Assembly (NCBI GenBank): GCA_944323735.1
Contig: CALUTO010000003.1
Span: forward strand, 1 to 64,000
DNA from: Candidatus Gastranaerophilales bacterium
GTDB lineage: Bacteria; Cyanobacteriota; Vampirovibrionia; Gastranaerophilales; Gastranaerophilaceae
DNA length: 64,000 nucleotides
Reading direction: 5' to 3'
Shown piece by piece: positions 35,368-44,009 of the stretch. Both the position numbers and the translations under genes were made by a program. A model generated the notes under the pieces. The model did no database searches. It was not told the DNA's origin and worked only from the letters and a program-made list of their open reading frames with translations. Numbering within the stretch: position 1 is the first letter of the stretch; each line of letters starts with the position of its first letter.

Positions 35368-36411
35368 TTATACCCAAAATGAATCTGAAATGCGTTCATA
35401 ATGTCTGGTTGCTAAAACATCAGGAACTGCCTCTACTGAAGGAAATTTTTGAGCGATTTCTTTGCATAAGCATTTTATTAAATTATCACCGGTTAAATCT
35501 TTGTATGTACCCCTTAATGCCTTTTCATACCAGTCATTTAAGTCATTTTCAGTAATAATACTTTGTATATGACTTTTCCAGCCGATTTGGGTTAATAATG
35601 ATAAAATAATATTTTTTTCTGCATTTTTACAAACAATTACAATACGGTCACTTGATACACTACTAACAATATTTTCAGCAAGAGAAATATCTAAGCTCAG
35701 GTGTTTTATTTGTATAGCCGGCCCCCAGTTGGAATACATATCCAGACCTCTGTCTGCAGCATTAGTAACTCCGACACGGTAAACACAAGCATCTTGGGAA
35801 AATGTAGGGTTAGAAAAATCAATACACATTACCTTTCGGGAAAAGTCTTCAAACTCACTTAATATGTCAAAATGTTCTTTATTTACAGATACTTCAACTT
35901 TCAAGTTTAGTGAATCAACAAGTGTTGAAAATAGTGAATAAACTATAATTTCGTATATTTTATCCAAACTCCTTTTTAGTCCAGGCTCACTCCAAAATGA
36001 ATCAATAAATTTTTGAACATTAAAAGAATCTTTTGTCGAATTCATGCAATATGACAAGGCTGCTGATAATTTGTTGTGTTTATTAGTGAAACAACGATAT
36101 ATATATATGCTTCAACAGCCCCGTTTGTTCGTATATTCTCCGTGTTTAGCACATTTAATATTGTTGGAGGAATTGCATTATCATTGAATAAATCGTCTTG
36201 AAACCGGGCACTGCTTGTGCAAATTCTACCGAGTAACGCTTTGCAAATATCGTCTCTCCATTTTTTACTTTTAGTTCTGTATTCCTCCAGCTCAAGAGGG
36301 TTTATATCTCCATACCTGCGTATATGATATAAAATTTCTGCAATTTGAATAGGCTTATATAAATGAATACGTGATTTTGTAATAACAGTATCCAGTGCTT
36401 TTTTGCGTCAT
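35368..36411 (-). pseudogene. frameshifted type II restriction endonuclease (HaeII-like)
   Basis: Two open pieces in different frames make one protein. The upstream piece reads KALDTVITKSRIHLYKPIQI... up to GAVEAY; the downstream piece (intact 229 codons from 36057) includes CMNSTKDSFNVQKF and the PD-(D/E)xK-like DRGLDMYSNWGPAIQIKHL. The frame changes exactly inside (AT)6 at 36097-36108: five repeats would restore EAYIYRCFTNKHNKLS. A second problem is the start: ATG at 36411 overlaps the methyltransferase stop (ATGA) but needs one fewer T in the T6 run (36399-36404) to enter the frame. The HaeII family assignment is from memory of the sequence pattern. Confidence 0.7.
36097..36108. repeat. 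(AT)6 dinucleotide tract inside broken endonuclease gene
   Basis: Six AT units within the coding frame. Loss of one unit would join the two endonuclease frames. Short tandem repeats like this slip during replication. Confidence 0.9.
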
Positions 36412-36931
36412 GTTTTGTTGGCATATATCTTGCTCCGCTCAAATGCTTTAAGTGCGTCTATCATTTCTTTTGCTATAGCCTTAATTACCGGCACTGCAAC
36501 AGAATTGCCGCATTGATGTTTTATTTTTCCATAGGGTAGTACTATTTTGTATGTGTCAGGAAACCCTTGTATTCTAAGCATGTTTCGTTTGCAAAACCTT
36601 CTTTCTTTCCGATAATTGAGAATGCCTGACACGGAAAACCTCCTAATAGAATATCAAAATCGGGTATGTCTCTTGCATTGATTTTAGTAATATCACCGGA
36701 TGGATGTTCCCCAAAATTAGCTTCGTAAGTTTTGCAGGCATCTTCATCAAATTCAGAAGAAAACACACAGCGTCCTCCGGCTGCTTCAAAGCCTAAACGT
36801 ATTCCTCCAATGCCTGCAAATAAGTCAATAAATCTGAAATTATCCCATTTTGTATGAATAACCTCTGCTGTATCATATATTGTATATTCCTGTTGGTCTA
36901 AATCGTATATGGCTTGTTGCCCCATCCGCAT
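36408..36931 (-). pseudogene. C5-cytosine DNA methyltransferase with internal deletion
   Basis: The N-terminal part has motif [17 protein letters not shown] and motif [15 protein letters not shown] with the catalytic Cys. Directly after GKKEGFA the frame runs into nonsense and stops, while the shifted frame continues with [11 protein letters not shown] and QCGNSVAVPVI (motifs IX-X). The central part, including motifs VI-VIII and the target-recognition domain, is missing, so roughly half of the gene is deleted and the junction is out of frame near 36590-36605. Upstream start candidates are ATG 36931 or 36925, with GTG at 36946. It lies just ahead of the endonuclease and shares its operon. Confidence 0.88.
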
Positions 36932-37150
36932 GTTCCTCTTGTACACTATTATATATAAAAAGGAGCTTATTGTCTAAAATATAATTAAAAACAGCTTCTG
37001 AAAAATGAAAAGTTTGAAAATATCCAGAGGTTTATCATATGAAAATTGATACTGACGCTGGTATGTGAAAAATTTAAAAACAACAAGAGGTTATTTTATA
37101 AAATATAAAATTTTGTGCTAGAATGTTTCTACAATTTGCAGGAGGTTTCA

Positions 37151-37567
37151 GTGTATACAATAAAAGAAGTTGCGCAAAAGATGGATGTGTCGGAGCATAC
37201 TCTCAGATTCTGGGCAAAAAGCGGTTTTTTCCCGTTTATAAAAAGAAATGATAACAATATCAGACTGTTTTCCGACAGCGATCTTGAATGGGTAAAAATA
37301 GTAAAATGTCTGCGTTCTGTGGGAACTGAAAACAAAGCAATAAAAAGATACATTGATTTATGTATAATAGGTGATTCTACAATAAAAGAGAGATTTGACA
37401 TCATCCACGTAACAAAACAAAAAGCACTCAAGCAGATGGAAGATTTAAAAAAACAGCTGGAGCTTCTTGATTACAAAGAAGATTTCTACAAGAATTTAAT
37501 AAAACACAACCTCAAAGACAGCTGGAACCCCATGAACAAAACTGCTCCGGAAGAAGCTGCTATTTAG
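37151..37567 (+). CDS. MerR-family transcriptional regulator
   Basis: A 138-aa regulator. The N-terminal winged helix reads YTIKEVAQKMDVSEHTLRFW and the second part NIRLFSDSDLEWVKIVKCLR, typical for MerR. The C-terminal helix (KALKQMEDLKKQLELLDYKE) is the antiparallel dimerisation coil; no metal-binding Cys pattern follows, so it belongs to the organic-signal/redox type. AGGAGG six bases upstream fixes the GTG start at 37151 rather than the ATG at 37115. The target genes are not evident. Confidence 0.9.
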   Translation: MYTIKEVAQKMDVSEHTLRFWAKSGFFPFIKRNDNNIRLFSDSDLEWVKIVKCLRSVGTENKAIKRYIDLCIIGDSTIKERFDIIHVTKQKALKQMEDLKKQLELLDYKEDFYKNLIKHNLKDSWNPMNKTAPEEAAI

Positions 37568-37603
37568 TTGTGTAAAAATTTTTAAGAAATGTAAAATTAT
37601 ACA

Positions 37604-37681
37604 GTGACTCCCTGTAAAAAATTTAAGTTTTTACTTATGCATGCCGATAAATAAAAAGTTAGCACAGCTAAATCAGGGAGT
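37604..37681 (+). promoter_or_regulatory. structured leader able to sequester the ribosome site
   Basis: ACTCCCTG (37607-37614) is the exact complement of CAGGGAGT (37674-37681), which contains the AGGGAG ribosome site of the next gene. Inside this outer stem are two perfect hairpins, GTAAAAA/TTTTTAC (37614-37634) and TTAGC/GCTAA (37659-37671), making a three-way junction. A promoter TTGTGT (37568-37573), 18-bp spacer, TAAAAT (37592-37597) would start RNA at about 37604, just at the outer stem. It could be a riboswitch or thermosensor-like element; no known class is recognised. Confidence 0.5.
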
Positions 37682-37686
37682 ATGCA

Positions 37687-38010
37687 ATGAACAGCGTGTA
37701 TAATGAAAATACCGGCATCGAGTTGGATAACTGGAATTTCGGGGCAATGCTCTGTCCTTTTTTGTGGGGATTAGGCAACAAAATAGACTTACCGCTGACG
37801 CTTATTGCACTTGTGTCTTTATGTAATCCGTTTACTGCACTGCTTGTGTGTATTTGGTTTGGTCTGAACGGAAACAAATGGGCTCTGGAAGCAAACAGAT
37901 ATGAAAGTGTAGATGCTTTTATTTCTATTCAAAAACACTGGGCTGCGGGTATTTTAGGCATGTATATTATATTTTATGCTGTATTCGCAGTAATTTATAT
38001 TCTTGGATAA
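37687..38010 (+). CDS. small two-to-three-helix membrane protein
   Basis: A 107-aa protein with hydrophobic segments at about 20-32, 36-60 and 84-106. The WNFGAMLCPFLWGLGNK segment resembles the WNWGAFLLPWLWG signature of small DUF2628-like membrane proteins; the assignment is tentative. AGGGAG lies six bases before the ATG and can be masked by the upstream leader. Ends in a strong terminator. Confidence 0.75.
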   Translation: MNSVYNENTGIELDNWNFGAMLCPFLWGLGNKIDLPLTLIALVSLCNPFTALLVCIWFGLNGNKWALEANRYESVDAFISIQKHWAAGILGMYIIFYAVFAVIYILG

Positions 38011-38026
38011 ATATCCTTTTAGATAC

Positions 38027-38052
38027 AAAACCGGCTTATAAAAGCCGGTTTT
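38027..38052. terminator. bidirectional intrinsic terminator
   Basis: AAAACCGGCTT/AAGCCGGTTTT, between the convergent small membrane protein and metal ATPase genes. Confidence 0.88.
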
Positions 38053-38070
38053 GCAAAATTATAAGAAGAA

Positions 38071-39942
38071 TTAAATATGTCTTGTATTTAACGCCCGCAT
38101 AGCATTTACTATAGCGATAAGAGCAACACCTGTGTCTGCAAAAACAGCTCCCCACATTGTTACTATCCCGATGGCACCGAGAAGAAGGAACAGAAGCTTT
38201 ATGCCCAGAGCAAAGGCTATATTCTGCTTTACAATGCGCAGCGTTTTTCTTGCAATTTTTATTGCTGTCGGGATTTTTGAGAGCCTGTCATCCATTATTA
38301 CTATGTCAGCAGCCTCTATTGCAGCATCAGAACCTAACGCACCCATTGCAATCCCCGCATCTGCAAGTGTGAGAACCGGTGCATCGTTTATTCCGTCACC
38401 GACAAATATTACGCTTCTGTTCTTTTGTTTCTTCAATAACAGCTCTTCCAGTTTTTCTACTTTTCCGTCAGGAAGAAGTTCCGGATACACTGTGTCTATG
38501 CAAAGTTCTTTTTGAACTTTTTGCGCTGCTGTTTTTGTGTCGCCTGTCAGTATAACAATGTTTTTTGCATATTTTTTTAAACTGCAAACAGCCTGTTTTG
38601 CATCATTTTTTACTTCATCAGAGATTACTATATATCCTGAATATTGACCATCTATTGCGGTATATATAATTGTGCCCGTTGTATTTGTTCCGGTAAAGTC
38701 AATATTGTACATTTCAAGAAGCTTTTTGTTTCCTGCAAGCACCTCTTTACCGTTCACTGTTGCTTTTATTCCGTTTCCGGCGATGTCTTTTATGTCTGAA
38801 ACCTTCTTTCTGTCAGGTTCTTCTCCGTATGCTTCTTTAAGCGACAGTGCAATGGGATGTGTCGATGCACTTTCCGCATGTGCTGTGTATTTCAGCAGTT
38901 CTTCTTCTGTCATATTTACAGGACAAATTTCGGTTACTTTAAACACACCTTTTGTAAGTGTACCTGTTTTGTCGAACACGACCGAATCGGGATTTGCAAG
39001 TGCCTCAAGATAACTGCTGCCTTTTATAAGAATGCCGCACTTTGATGCACCGCCTATACCGCCAAAAAAGCTTAATGGTACAGAAATTACAAGTGCACAG
39101 GGGCAGGATATTACAAGAAATGTCAGAGCTCTTTGAAACCATATTGAAAAAGCAGCCCCTTCAATAGCAAGCGGAGGTATCACAGCAAGCAGAACAGCGC
39201 AAACCACTACTGCCGGCGTATAATATCTTGCAAATCTGGTTATAAAATTTTCTGTTCTTGCTTTTTTGGTGCTTGCGTGTTCAACCATTTCAAGTATCTT
39301 AGAGACTGTCGAGTCGGTGAATTCTTTTGTGACTTTGATTTTTAAGCATCCGTTGATATTTATGCACCCGCTCAGAACACTTTCTCCGGCTGACACTTCA
39401 CGGGGAACGGATTCGCCGGTCAGCGCAGATGTGTCAAGCGATGCACACCCGTCGAGCACTATTCCGTCAAGCGGTATCTTTTCGCCTGTTTTTATTACAA
39501 TAATGTCGCCGGTTTTTACTTCATCCGGTGAACATTTAACAAGTCTGCCTTCTTTTTCCAGATTTGCATAATCAGGTCTTATGTCCATGAGTTCTGTAAT
39601 AGAATGACGTGATTTTTCAACGGCTTTGTGCTGAAAATACTCGCCTGTCTGGTACAAAACCATGACCATAACAGCCTCAGGATATTCTCCTATTGCGATG
39701 GCACCTGTTGTTGCAATGCTCATGAGAAAATTTTCATCAAAAATTCGTCCCCGGAGGATATTTTTTAAAGCTGTAAGCAAAACGTCCCCGCCTGCAAGCA
39801 GATATGAAAGAAGAAATATACTGAAACTCCACGGTTCTTGCGGTTTTAAAAATATTGCCGCAATAAAAATAACTGTTGCTGCCAGAACCCGTTTTACCGG
39901 TGATTTTTTATTGTTGTGATTGTGTTCTTTGTGGTTACACAT
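38071..39942 (-). CDS. cadA: heavy-metal-exporting P1B-type ATPase (Zn/Cd/Pb type)
   Basis: A 623-aa P-type ATPase. It lacks the ferredoxin-like metal-binding domain and instead starts with a short His-rich tail (HKEHNH). Membrane helices are followed by the actuator TGES, the CPC metal site in SCPCAL, the phosphorylation site DKTGT, HP in STHPIAL and the hinge GDGINDAP. The CPC motif, and divergence from an ArsR/SmtB regulator, point to efflux of Zn2+, Cd2+ or Pb2+ rather than copper. A promoter with an operator inside its spacer lies upstream. Confidence 0.93.
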   Translation of the reverse strand: MCNHKEHNHNNKKSPVKRVLAATVIFIAAIFLKPQEPWSFSIFLLSYLLAGGDVLLTALKNILRGRIFDENFLMSIATTGAIAIGEYPEAVMVMVLYQTGEYFQHKAVEKSRHSITELMDIRPDYANLEKEGRLVKCSPDEVKTGDIIVIKTGEKIPLDGIVLDGCASLDTSALTGESVPREVSAGESVLSGCININGCLKIKVTKEFTDSTVSKILEMVEHASTKKARTENFITRFARYYTPAVVVCAVLLAVIPPLAIEGAAFSIWFQRALTFLVISCPCALVISVPLSFFGGIGGASKCGILIKGSSYLEALANPDSVVFDKTGTLTKGVFKVTEICPVNMTEEELLKYTAHAESASTHPIALSLKEAYGEEPDRKKVSDIKDIAGNGIKATVNGKEVLAGNKKLLEMYNIDFTGTNTTGTIIYTAIDGQYSGYIVISDEVKNDAKQAVCSLKKYAKNIVILTGDTKTAAQKVQKELCIDTVYPELLPDGKVEKLEELLLKKQKNRSVIFVGDGINDAPVLTLADAGIAMGALGSDAAIEAADIVIMDDRLSKIPTAIKIARKTLRIVKQNIAFALGIKLLFLLLGAIGIVTMWGAVFADTGVALIAIVNAMRALNTRHI

Positions 39943-39954
39943 ATTTTACCTCGA

Positions 39955-39970
39955 TTGAATAGTTGTTCAA
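39955..39970. promoter_or_regulatory. ArsR/SmtB operator, site 1
   Basis: TTGAATAGTTGTTCAA, an inverted TTGAA/TTCAA repeat typical of ArsR/SmtB sites, between the cadA -10 and its start codon. Confidence 0.7.
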
Positions 39971-39980
39971 TTATAATACT

Positions 39981-40010
39981 ATTATAGTTGAACAGTTGTT
40001 CAATTGTCAA
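39981..40010 (-). promoter_or_regulatory. cadA promoter
   Basis: On the minus strand, TTGACA (40005-40010) and TATAAT (39981-39986) are separated by an 18-bp spacer that is filled by operator site 2. Both hexamers are perfect consensus. Confidence 0.8.
39988..40003. promoter_or_regulatory. ArsR/SmtB operator, site 2
   Basis: TTGAACAGTTGTTCAA, located exactly between the -35 and -10 of the cadA promoter. Confidence 0.75.
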
Positions 40011-40046
40011 TTCCTTTAAATTCTTATTTTACAAAACTTATTATAG

Positions 40047-40074
40047 TTGAATAATTGTTCAATTGTGATATAAT
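40047..40074 (+). promoter_or_regulatory. arsR promoter with operator site 3
   Basis: TTGAATAATTGTTCAA (40047-40062) contains the -35-like TTGAAT; TATAAT (40069-40074) follows after 16 bp. Repressor binding here would block its own gene. Confidence 0.75.
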
Positions 40075-40098
40075 TATGCAAGGTAAGGGGAGCGGTGA

Positions 40099-40449
40099 AT
40101 GGAAATAAAAAAGTCTGACTGTGAGGCAATAAACATTGATATAGTAAATAAAGTAAAACCCAATATGCCGGATATGAAGGTTTTGTATGAACTGTCTGAT
40201 TTTTTTAAGGTAATGGGAGACAGCACGAGAATACAGCTGCTCTGGGCACTGGAGGAAAGCGAGATGTGCGTCGGTGATCTGTCCGTGCTTCTTAATATGA
40301 CTAAATCAGCCGTATCCCATCAGCTTAAAGTCCTGAGAACAGCAAAACTTGTCCGTGCACAGAAAAAAGGGAAAAATGTTTATTATGCATTGAGTGACAG
40401 GCATGTTTATACAATATTAAAAATGGCACTGGAGCATGTCTGCGAGTAA
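40099..40449 (+). CDS. ArsR/SmtB-family metal-sensing repressor
   Basis: A 116-aa winged-helix repressor: VMGDSTRIQLLWALEESEMCVGDLS, then the recognition helix TKSAVSHQLKVLRTAKLVR. The C-terminal helix DRHVYTILKMALEHVCE has the Asp-x-His ... His pattern of the alpha-5 metal site used by zinc sensors (SmtB, CzrA). MCVGDLS keeps only one Cys of the CadC-type alpha-3 site. It is divergent from the metal ATPase and expected to be released from DNA by Zn2+ or similar ions. AAGGGGAG precedes the ATG. Confidence 0.93.
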   Translation: MEIKKSDCEAINIDIVNKVKPNMPDMKVLYELSDFFKVMGDSTRIQLLWALEESEMCVGDLSVLLNMTKSAVSHQLKVLRTAKLVRAQKKGKNVYYALSDRHVYTILKMALEHVCE

Positions 40450-40521
40450 CTGCGTTTTTTTATTAGTTATGCCCAAAATTTATGGCGTGATATAATTATT
40501 AGAGGAAAGGTTTTATTAATT

Positions 40522-41943
40522 ATGTATAATCCCAAATCGCACAAAGCCGAAGAATTTATTGACGACGGGGAAATTCTTGAGACTTTAGAATATGCACATA
40601 AAAACAGAAATAATGCAGAACTTATAGACAAAATTCTTGAAAAAGCCAGACTTAAAAAAGGACTTACACACAGAGAGGCTGCAGTGCTGCTTGACTGTGA
40701 AATAGAAGAAAAAAACAAAGAGCTTTTTGAGCTGGCTATGGAAATTAAGCAGGAATATTACGGAAACAGAATAGTACTGTTTGCGCCTCTGTATCTTTCA
40801 AATTACTGCGTAAACGGGTGTATTTACTGCCCTTATCATCATCAAAACAAACATATTCCTAGAAAGAAACTTACTCAGGAGGAAATCAGAAATGAAGTTA
40901 TTGCGCTTCAGGACATGGGGCATAAACGTCTGGCGATAGAAGCCGGCGAGGATCCTGTGAACAATCCTGTTGAGTATATTCTTGACTCCATAAATACAAT
41001 CTATTCGGTTAAACATAAAAACGGAGCAATAAGACGTGTAAATGTAAACATTGCGGCGACCTCGGTTGAAAATTACAGAAAACTTCATGAAGCCGGAATA
41101 GGCACCTATGTTCTGTTTCAGGAAACATACAATAAAGCATCATATGAAAAATTGCATCCGACAGGTCCGAAGCACAATTATGCCTATCATACAGAGGCAA
41201 TGGACAGGGCAATGGAAGCCGGCATTGATGATGTAAGTCTCGGCGTTTTGTTCGGTCTGGAATCATACAGATATGAATTTACCGGACTGATGATGCACGC
41301 CGAACATCTGGAGGCTGCTTTTGGCGTAGGCCCCCATGCTATAAGCGTCCCCCGTATTAAAAAAGCAGATGACATAGACCCGTCAGCATTTGACAACGGT
41401 ATTGACGATGATACGTTCGCAAAAATAGTAGCATGTATACGTATTGCGACTCCATATACAGGCATGATTATCTCTACCCGGGAATCTCAAGAGTGTAGAA
41501 AAAGACTTTTGAGCCTCGGTATATCACAGATGTCGGGCGGTTCAAAAACAAGTGTAGGCGGTTATTTTAAACCTATGCCTGATACAGAAAATTCGTCCCA
41601 GTTTGATATTTCTGATAAACGTCCTCTTGATGATGTAATAAAATGGCTGATGGAGCTCGGTTATCTTCCCAGCTTCTGCACGGCATGCTACAGAGCAGGA
41701 CGTACGGGCGAACGGTTCATGGAGGTTTGCAAAGACCGGCAGATACACAATTTCTGTCACCCGAATGCAATTATTACACTGAAAGAATATCTTGAGGACT
41801 ATGCCTCTGCTGAAACAAAAGCAATCGGTGAAAAATTTATAAAACATGAAATGGAAATACTGGAAAGCGGTGAAGCTATAAAAACCGCAGTTGAAAAAGA
41901 CCTTGTAAAAATTGAAGCAGGAGAAAGGGATTTCAGATTCTAA
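40522..41943 (+). CDS. hydG: [FeFe] hydrogenase H-cluster maturase HydG
   Basis: A 473-aa radical SAM enzyme that splits tyrosine into p-cresol, CO and cyanide to build the Fe(CO)2CN synthon of the H-cluster. The SAM cluster motif is CVNGCIYC (Cys96, 100, 103). The C-terminal auxiliary cluster motif CX2CX22C is exact: CTAC, then 22 residues, then Cys in HNFCHPN, which separates it from ThiH. HydE, HydF and the hydrogenase are not in the window. Confidence 0.95.
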   Translation: MYNPKSHKAEEFIDDGEILETLEYAHKNRNNAELIDKILEKARLKKGLTHREAAVLLDCEIEEKNKELFELAMEIKQEYYGNRIVLFAPLYLSNYCVNGCIYCPYHHQNKHIPRKKLTQEEIRNEVIALQDMGHKRLAIEAGEDPVNNPVEYILDSINTIYSVKHKNGAIRRVNVNIAATSVENYRKLHEAGIGTYVLFQETYNKASYEKLHPTGPKHNYAYHTEAMDRAMEAGIDDVSLGVLFGLESYRYEFTGLMMHAEHLEAAFGVGPHAISVPRIKKADDIDPSAFDNGIDDDTFAKIVACIRIATPYTGMIISTRESQECRKRLLSLGISQMSGGSKTSVGGYFKPMPDTENSSQFDISDKRPLDDVIKWLMELGYLPSFCTACYRAGRTGERFMEVCKDRQIHNFCHPNAIITLKEYLEDYASAETKAIGEKFIKHEMEILESGEAIKTAVEKDLVKIEAGERDFRF

Positions 41944-42011
41944 CCGGGTTTGGAAATTCTATTTTATGAACATGGGGCTTTAGCAGCAGGCCTTATTTCA
42001 GGCAGGTGAAT

Positions 42012-42359
42012 ATGTATGAACAGATATTAGAGAAGCTGAAAAAATCAAAATTCAGAAGCAGCTTTAAGCTCTCAAAAAAGGACAGAGTCTATATTGAAAG
42101 CAAGGGACTTGAGACAATAAGACAGCATGCAAAAGATTTTATCAAAAAAAGAATAGCTCCTGCGGTGATAGAAAATGACGGGAAGCAGACACCGCTGCGC
42201 AACCATCCGGTTTTTGTCGCACAGCATGCTACTGCCTGCTGCTGCAGAGGCTGTATAAAAAAATGGCACGGGTTTGAAACAGGCACAGAGCTTTCTTATG
42301 AACAGCAGGAATATCTTACCGGGATAATTATGGAGTGGATTAAGACACAGATTAGTTGA
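42012..42359 (+). CDS. DUF4186 family protein
   Basis: A 115-aa protein matching the DUF4186 pattern: LSKKDRVYIESKGLETIRQH, AKDFIKKRIAP, NHPVFVAQHATACCCRGCIKKWH. The four-Cys cluster with the following His (CCCRGCxxKWH) looks like a metal site. Function unknown in the family. A GTG at 42006 is possible but overlaps the AGGCAGG ribosome site, so ATG 42012 is chosen. Confidence 0.85.
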   Translation: MYEQILEKLKKSKFRSSFKLSKKDRVYIESKGLETIRQHAKDFIKKRIAPAVIENDGKQTPLRNHPVFVAQHATACCCRGCIKKWHGFETGTELSYEQQEYLTGIIMEWIKTQIS

Positions 42360-42531
42360 AATTATTTTGTGAATGTCAGGCTGGTTGACGCATACAAAAT
42401 GCGCTGCTGATTGTGTGCCTTTTTCCATTTTTAAACCGGAAATAATAGTTATTGTCTGTGTGCTGTTTAAATTTATTAAGCCGTATAACCTTCAGCTTTG
42501 ATTTACTGATTTTTTGGATTAAAATCAAATT

Positions 42532-42765
42532 ATGGGAAAGGCAAAGAAAAGGAATTTCTACAGCTGCATAAAGAACAATCCGGCTCTGAACGGTACTTTG
42601 AAGAGGGAGGATGCTGTTGTTCAGGTGATTGACAGACTTAAAAAGAATGATTTTGGTGAAGAGACAAAATCATTTATTACTCTGTTCGGAATAACAGATG
42701 AAGAGCTTTCTGAGGCCGGAGCTGCTTATGAGGATTTGCTTGCGCTGAAAACTCTTTTTTTGTAG
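42532..42765 (+). CDS. small conserved-looking hypothetical protein
   Basis: A 77-aa basic-to-acidic helical protein (MGKAKKRNFYSCIKNN at the start). No domain is recognised. There is no ribosome site; a TAAAAT-like -10 lies about seven bases before the ATG, suggesting a leaderless transcript. Confidence 0.65.
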   Translation: MGKAKKRNFYSCIKNNPALNGTLKREDAVVQVIDRLKKNDFGEETKSFITLFGITDEELSEAGAAYEDLLALKTLFL

Positions 42766-42853
42766 TTTGTCAGCCCGTAATTATTACAAATATTTATATT
42801 GTTTATTAAAACAGTAAAATATGTTAAGATTTAACAGTATTGGTGAGAACTAT

Positions 42854-44002
42854 ATGAATTTACTATCATTATTTTTTAAACAATCAAAAACAGATGATAT
42901 ACCGTTTGAGTATTATCCGGAAGCGATGATGATGATATCGACCTCCGGCGAAATTTTGCAGGCCAACCAGAAGCTGCTTGATATATTCAGGATGACACCT
43001 GAAGAATTTGATACAGCTGAACTTTTTAATATGTTTGACGGCGGGTACAAACTTATTGAAGGTCTTGCTGACACCGGAACCTGTACTGTTGTTCGCTCGA
43101 AGCTCAATCCCGATGATGAATTGTATCTTGAGATTATGGCTTCCAGAATGCCTTTTCGGGATAAAATACTGATAACGGTGCGTGATGAAACCGGCTCGCA
43201 AAAAATGCTGAGCAAGCTCATGTTTGAGCACGAATACCTGACTAAACATACGAAAAATAAAGATGTTTATCTCTCAAAAATCTCAAACGAACTTACCTCT
43301 CCGCTTCATTCTGTCGTTGGATTTTCGCAGGCGATACTGGAAGGTCTAGGCGGTGAAGTCAACGAAAAACAGGAAAAATATTTAAAAATTATAAACAAAA
43401 ATTCAGAGCAACTGCTTGATTTGATGCAAAAACTCATTGATTATACAAAACTTGAAGCAGGCATGTTCGATTATAATCTTAAAATTTTTGACTTTGTAAC
43501 ACTTATAACAAATATTTTTAATGAATATAAACTTAAAGCGGAGCAGAAAAAACTAGTTCTGACAGTTGATTTAAACGGTCTGCTTAAAAGAAGCTGCTAC
43601 AGTGATGAATCTCTGCTAAAACAGGTTATTTCCTTCCTGATAGAAAATGCAATTGACAATACTGATAAAGGTGCGGTCAGAGTCACAGTCAGCACTCCTA
43701 ATATAGAAATAGTCAAAGCTGCCGGACTGGTTGTTCTGCCTGAAACAAACGACAAAACATATTTGATGTTTCAGGTGACAGATGGCAGTGACGGACTTAG
43801 TGAAGAAGAACTGTATACAGTTTTCGATCCATATGCCAATGCAGATGAAGACATTTCTAAAAAATCATTAACAAGAGGTCTTTCTATGGGGATTGTCTAT
43901 CATTTGATACGGATTTTAAAGGGAAAGATGTGGGTTTCTTCTGAGGAGGAAGAGGGTACCACGTATTCTTTCATAATCCCGAGTGAAAAAATAGGAATTT
44001 AA
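42854..44002 (+). CDS. histidine-kinase-like protein lacking the phosphoacceptor His
   Basis: A 382-aa cytoplasmic protein: PAS-like sensor (15-115), DHp-like helices (125-205) and an HATPase-like domain (215-380). The H-box reads [11 protein letters not shown] (141-151): Asn145 stands where the phosphorylated His should be. The N-box keeps FLIENAIDN; the G1 box is DGSDG and G2 is RGLSMG, both altered. It therefore probably cannot autophosphorylate and may act as an allosteric pseudokinase. GGTGAG six bases before the ATG at 42854 fixes the start. Next to an ABC ATPase gene with a 7-bp gap. Confidence 0.85.
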   Translation: MNLLSLFFKQSKTDDIPFEYYPEAMMMISTSGEILQANQKLLDIFRMTPEEFDTAELFNMFDGGYKLIEGLADTGTCTVVRSKLNPDDELYLEIMASRMPFRDKILITVRDETGSQKMLSKLMFEHEYLTKHTKNKDVYLSKISNELTSPLHSVVGFSQAILEGLGGEVNEKQEKYLKIINKNSEQLLDLMQKLIDYTKLEAGMFDYNLKIFDFVTLITNIFNEYKLKAEQKKLVLTVDLNGLLKRSCYSDESLLKQVISFLIENAIDNTDKGAVRVTVSTPNIEIVKAAGLVVLPETNDKTYLMFQVTDGSDGLSEEELYTVFDPYANADEDISKKSLTRGLSMGIVYHLIRILKGKMWVSSEEEEGTTYSFIIPSEKIGI

Positions 44003-44009
44003 TCAGACA

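Noticed and set aside
40522-41943. ThiH or biotin-synthase assignment for the radical SAM gene
   Set aside because: The exact C-terminal CX2CX22C cluster motif is diagnostic for HydG and absent from ThiH.
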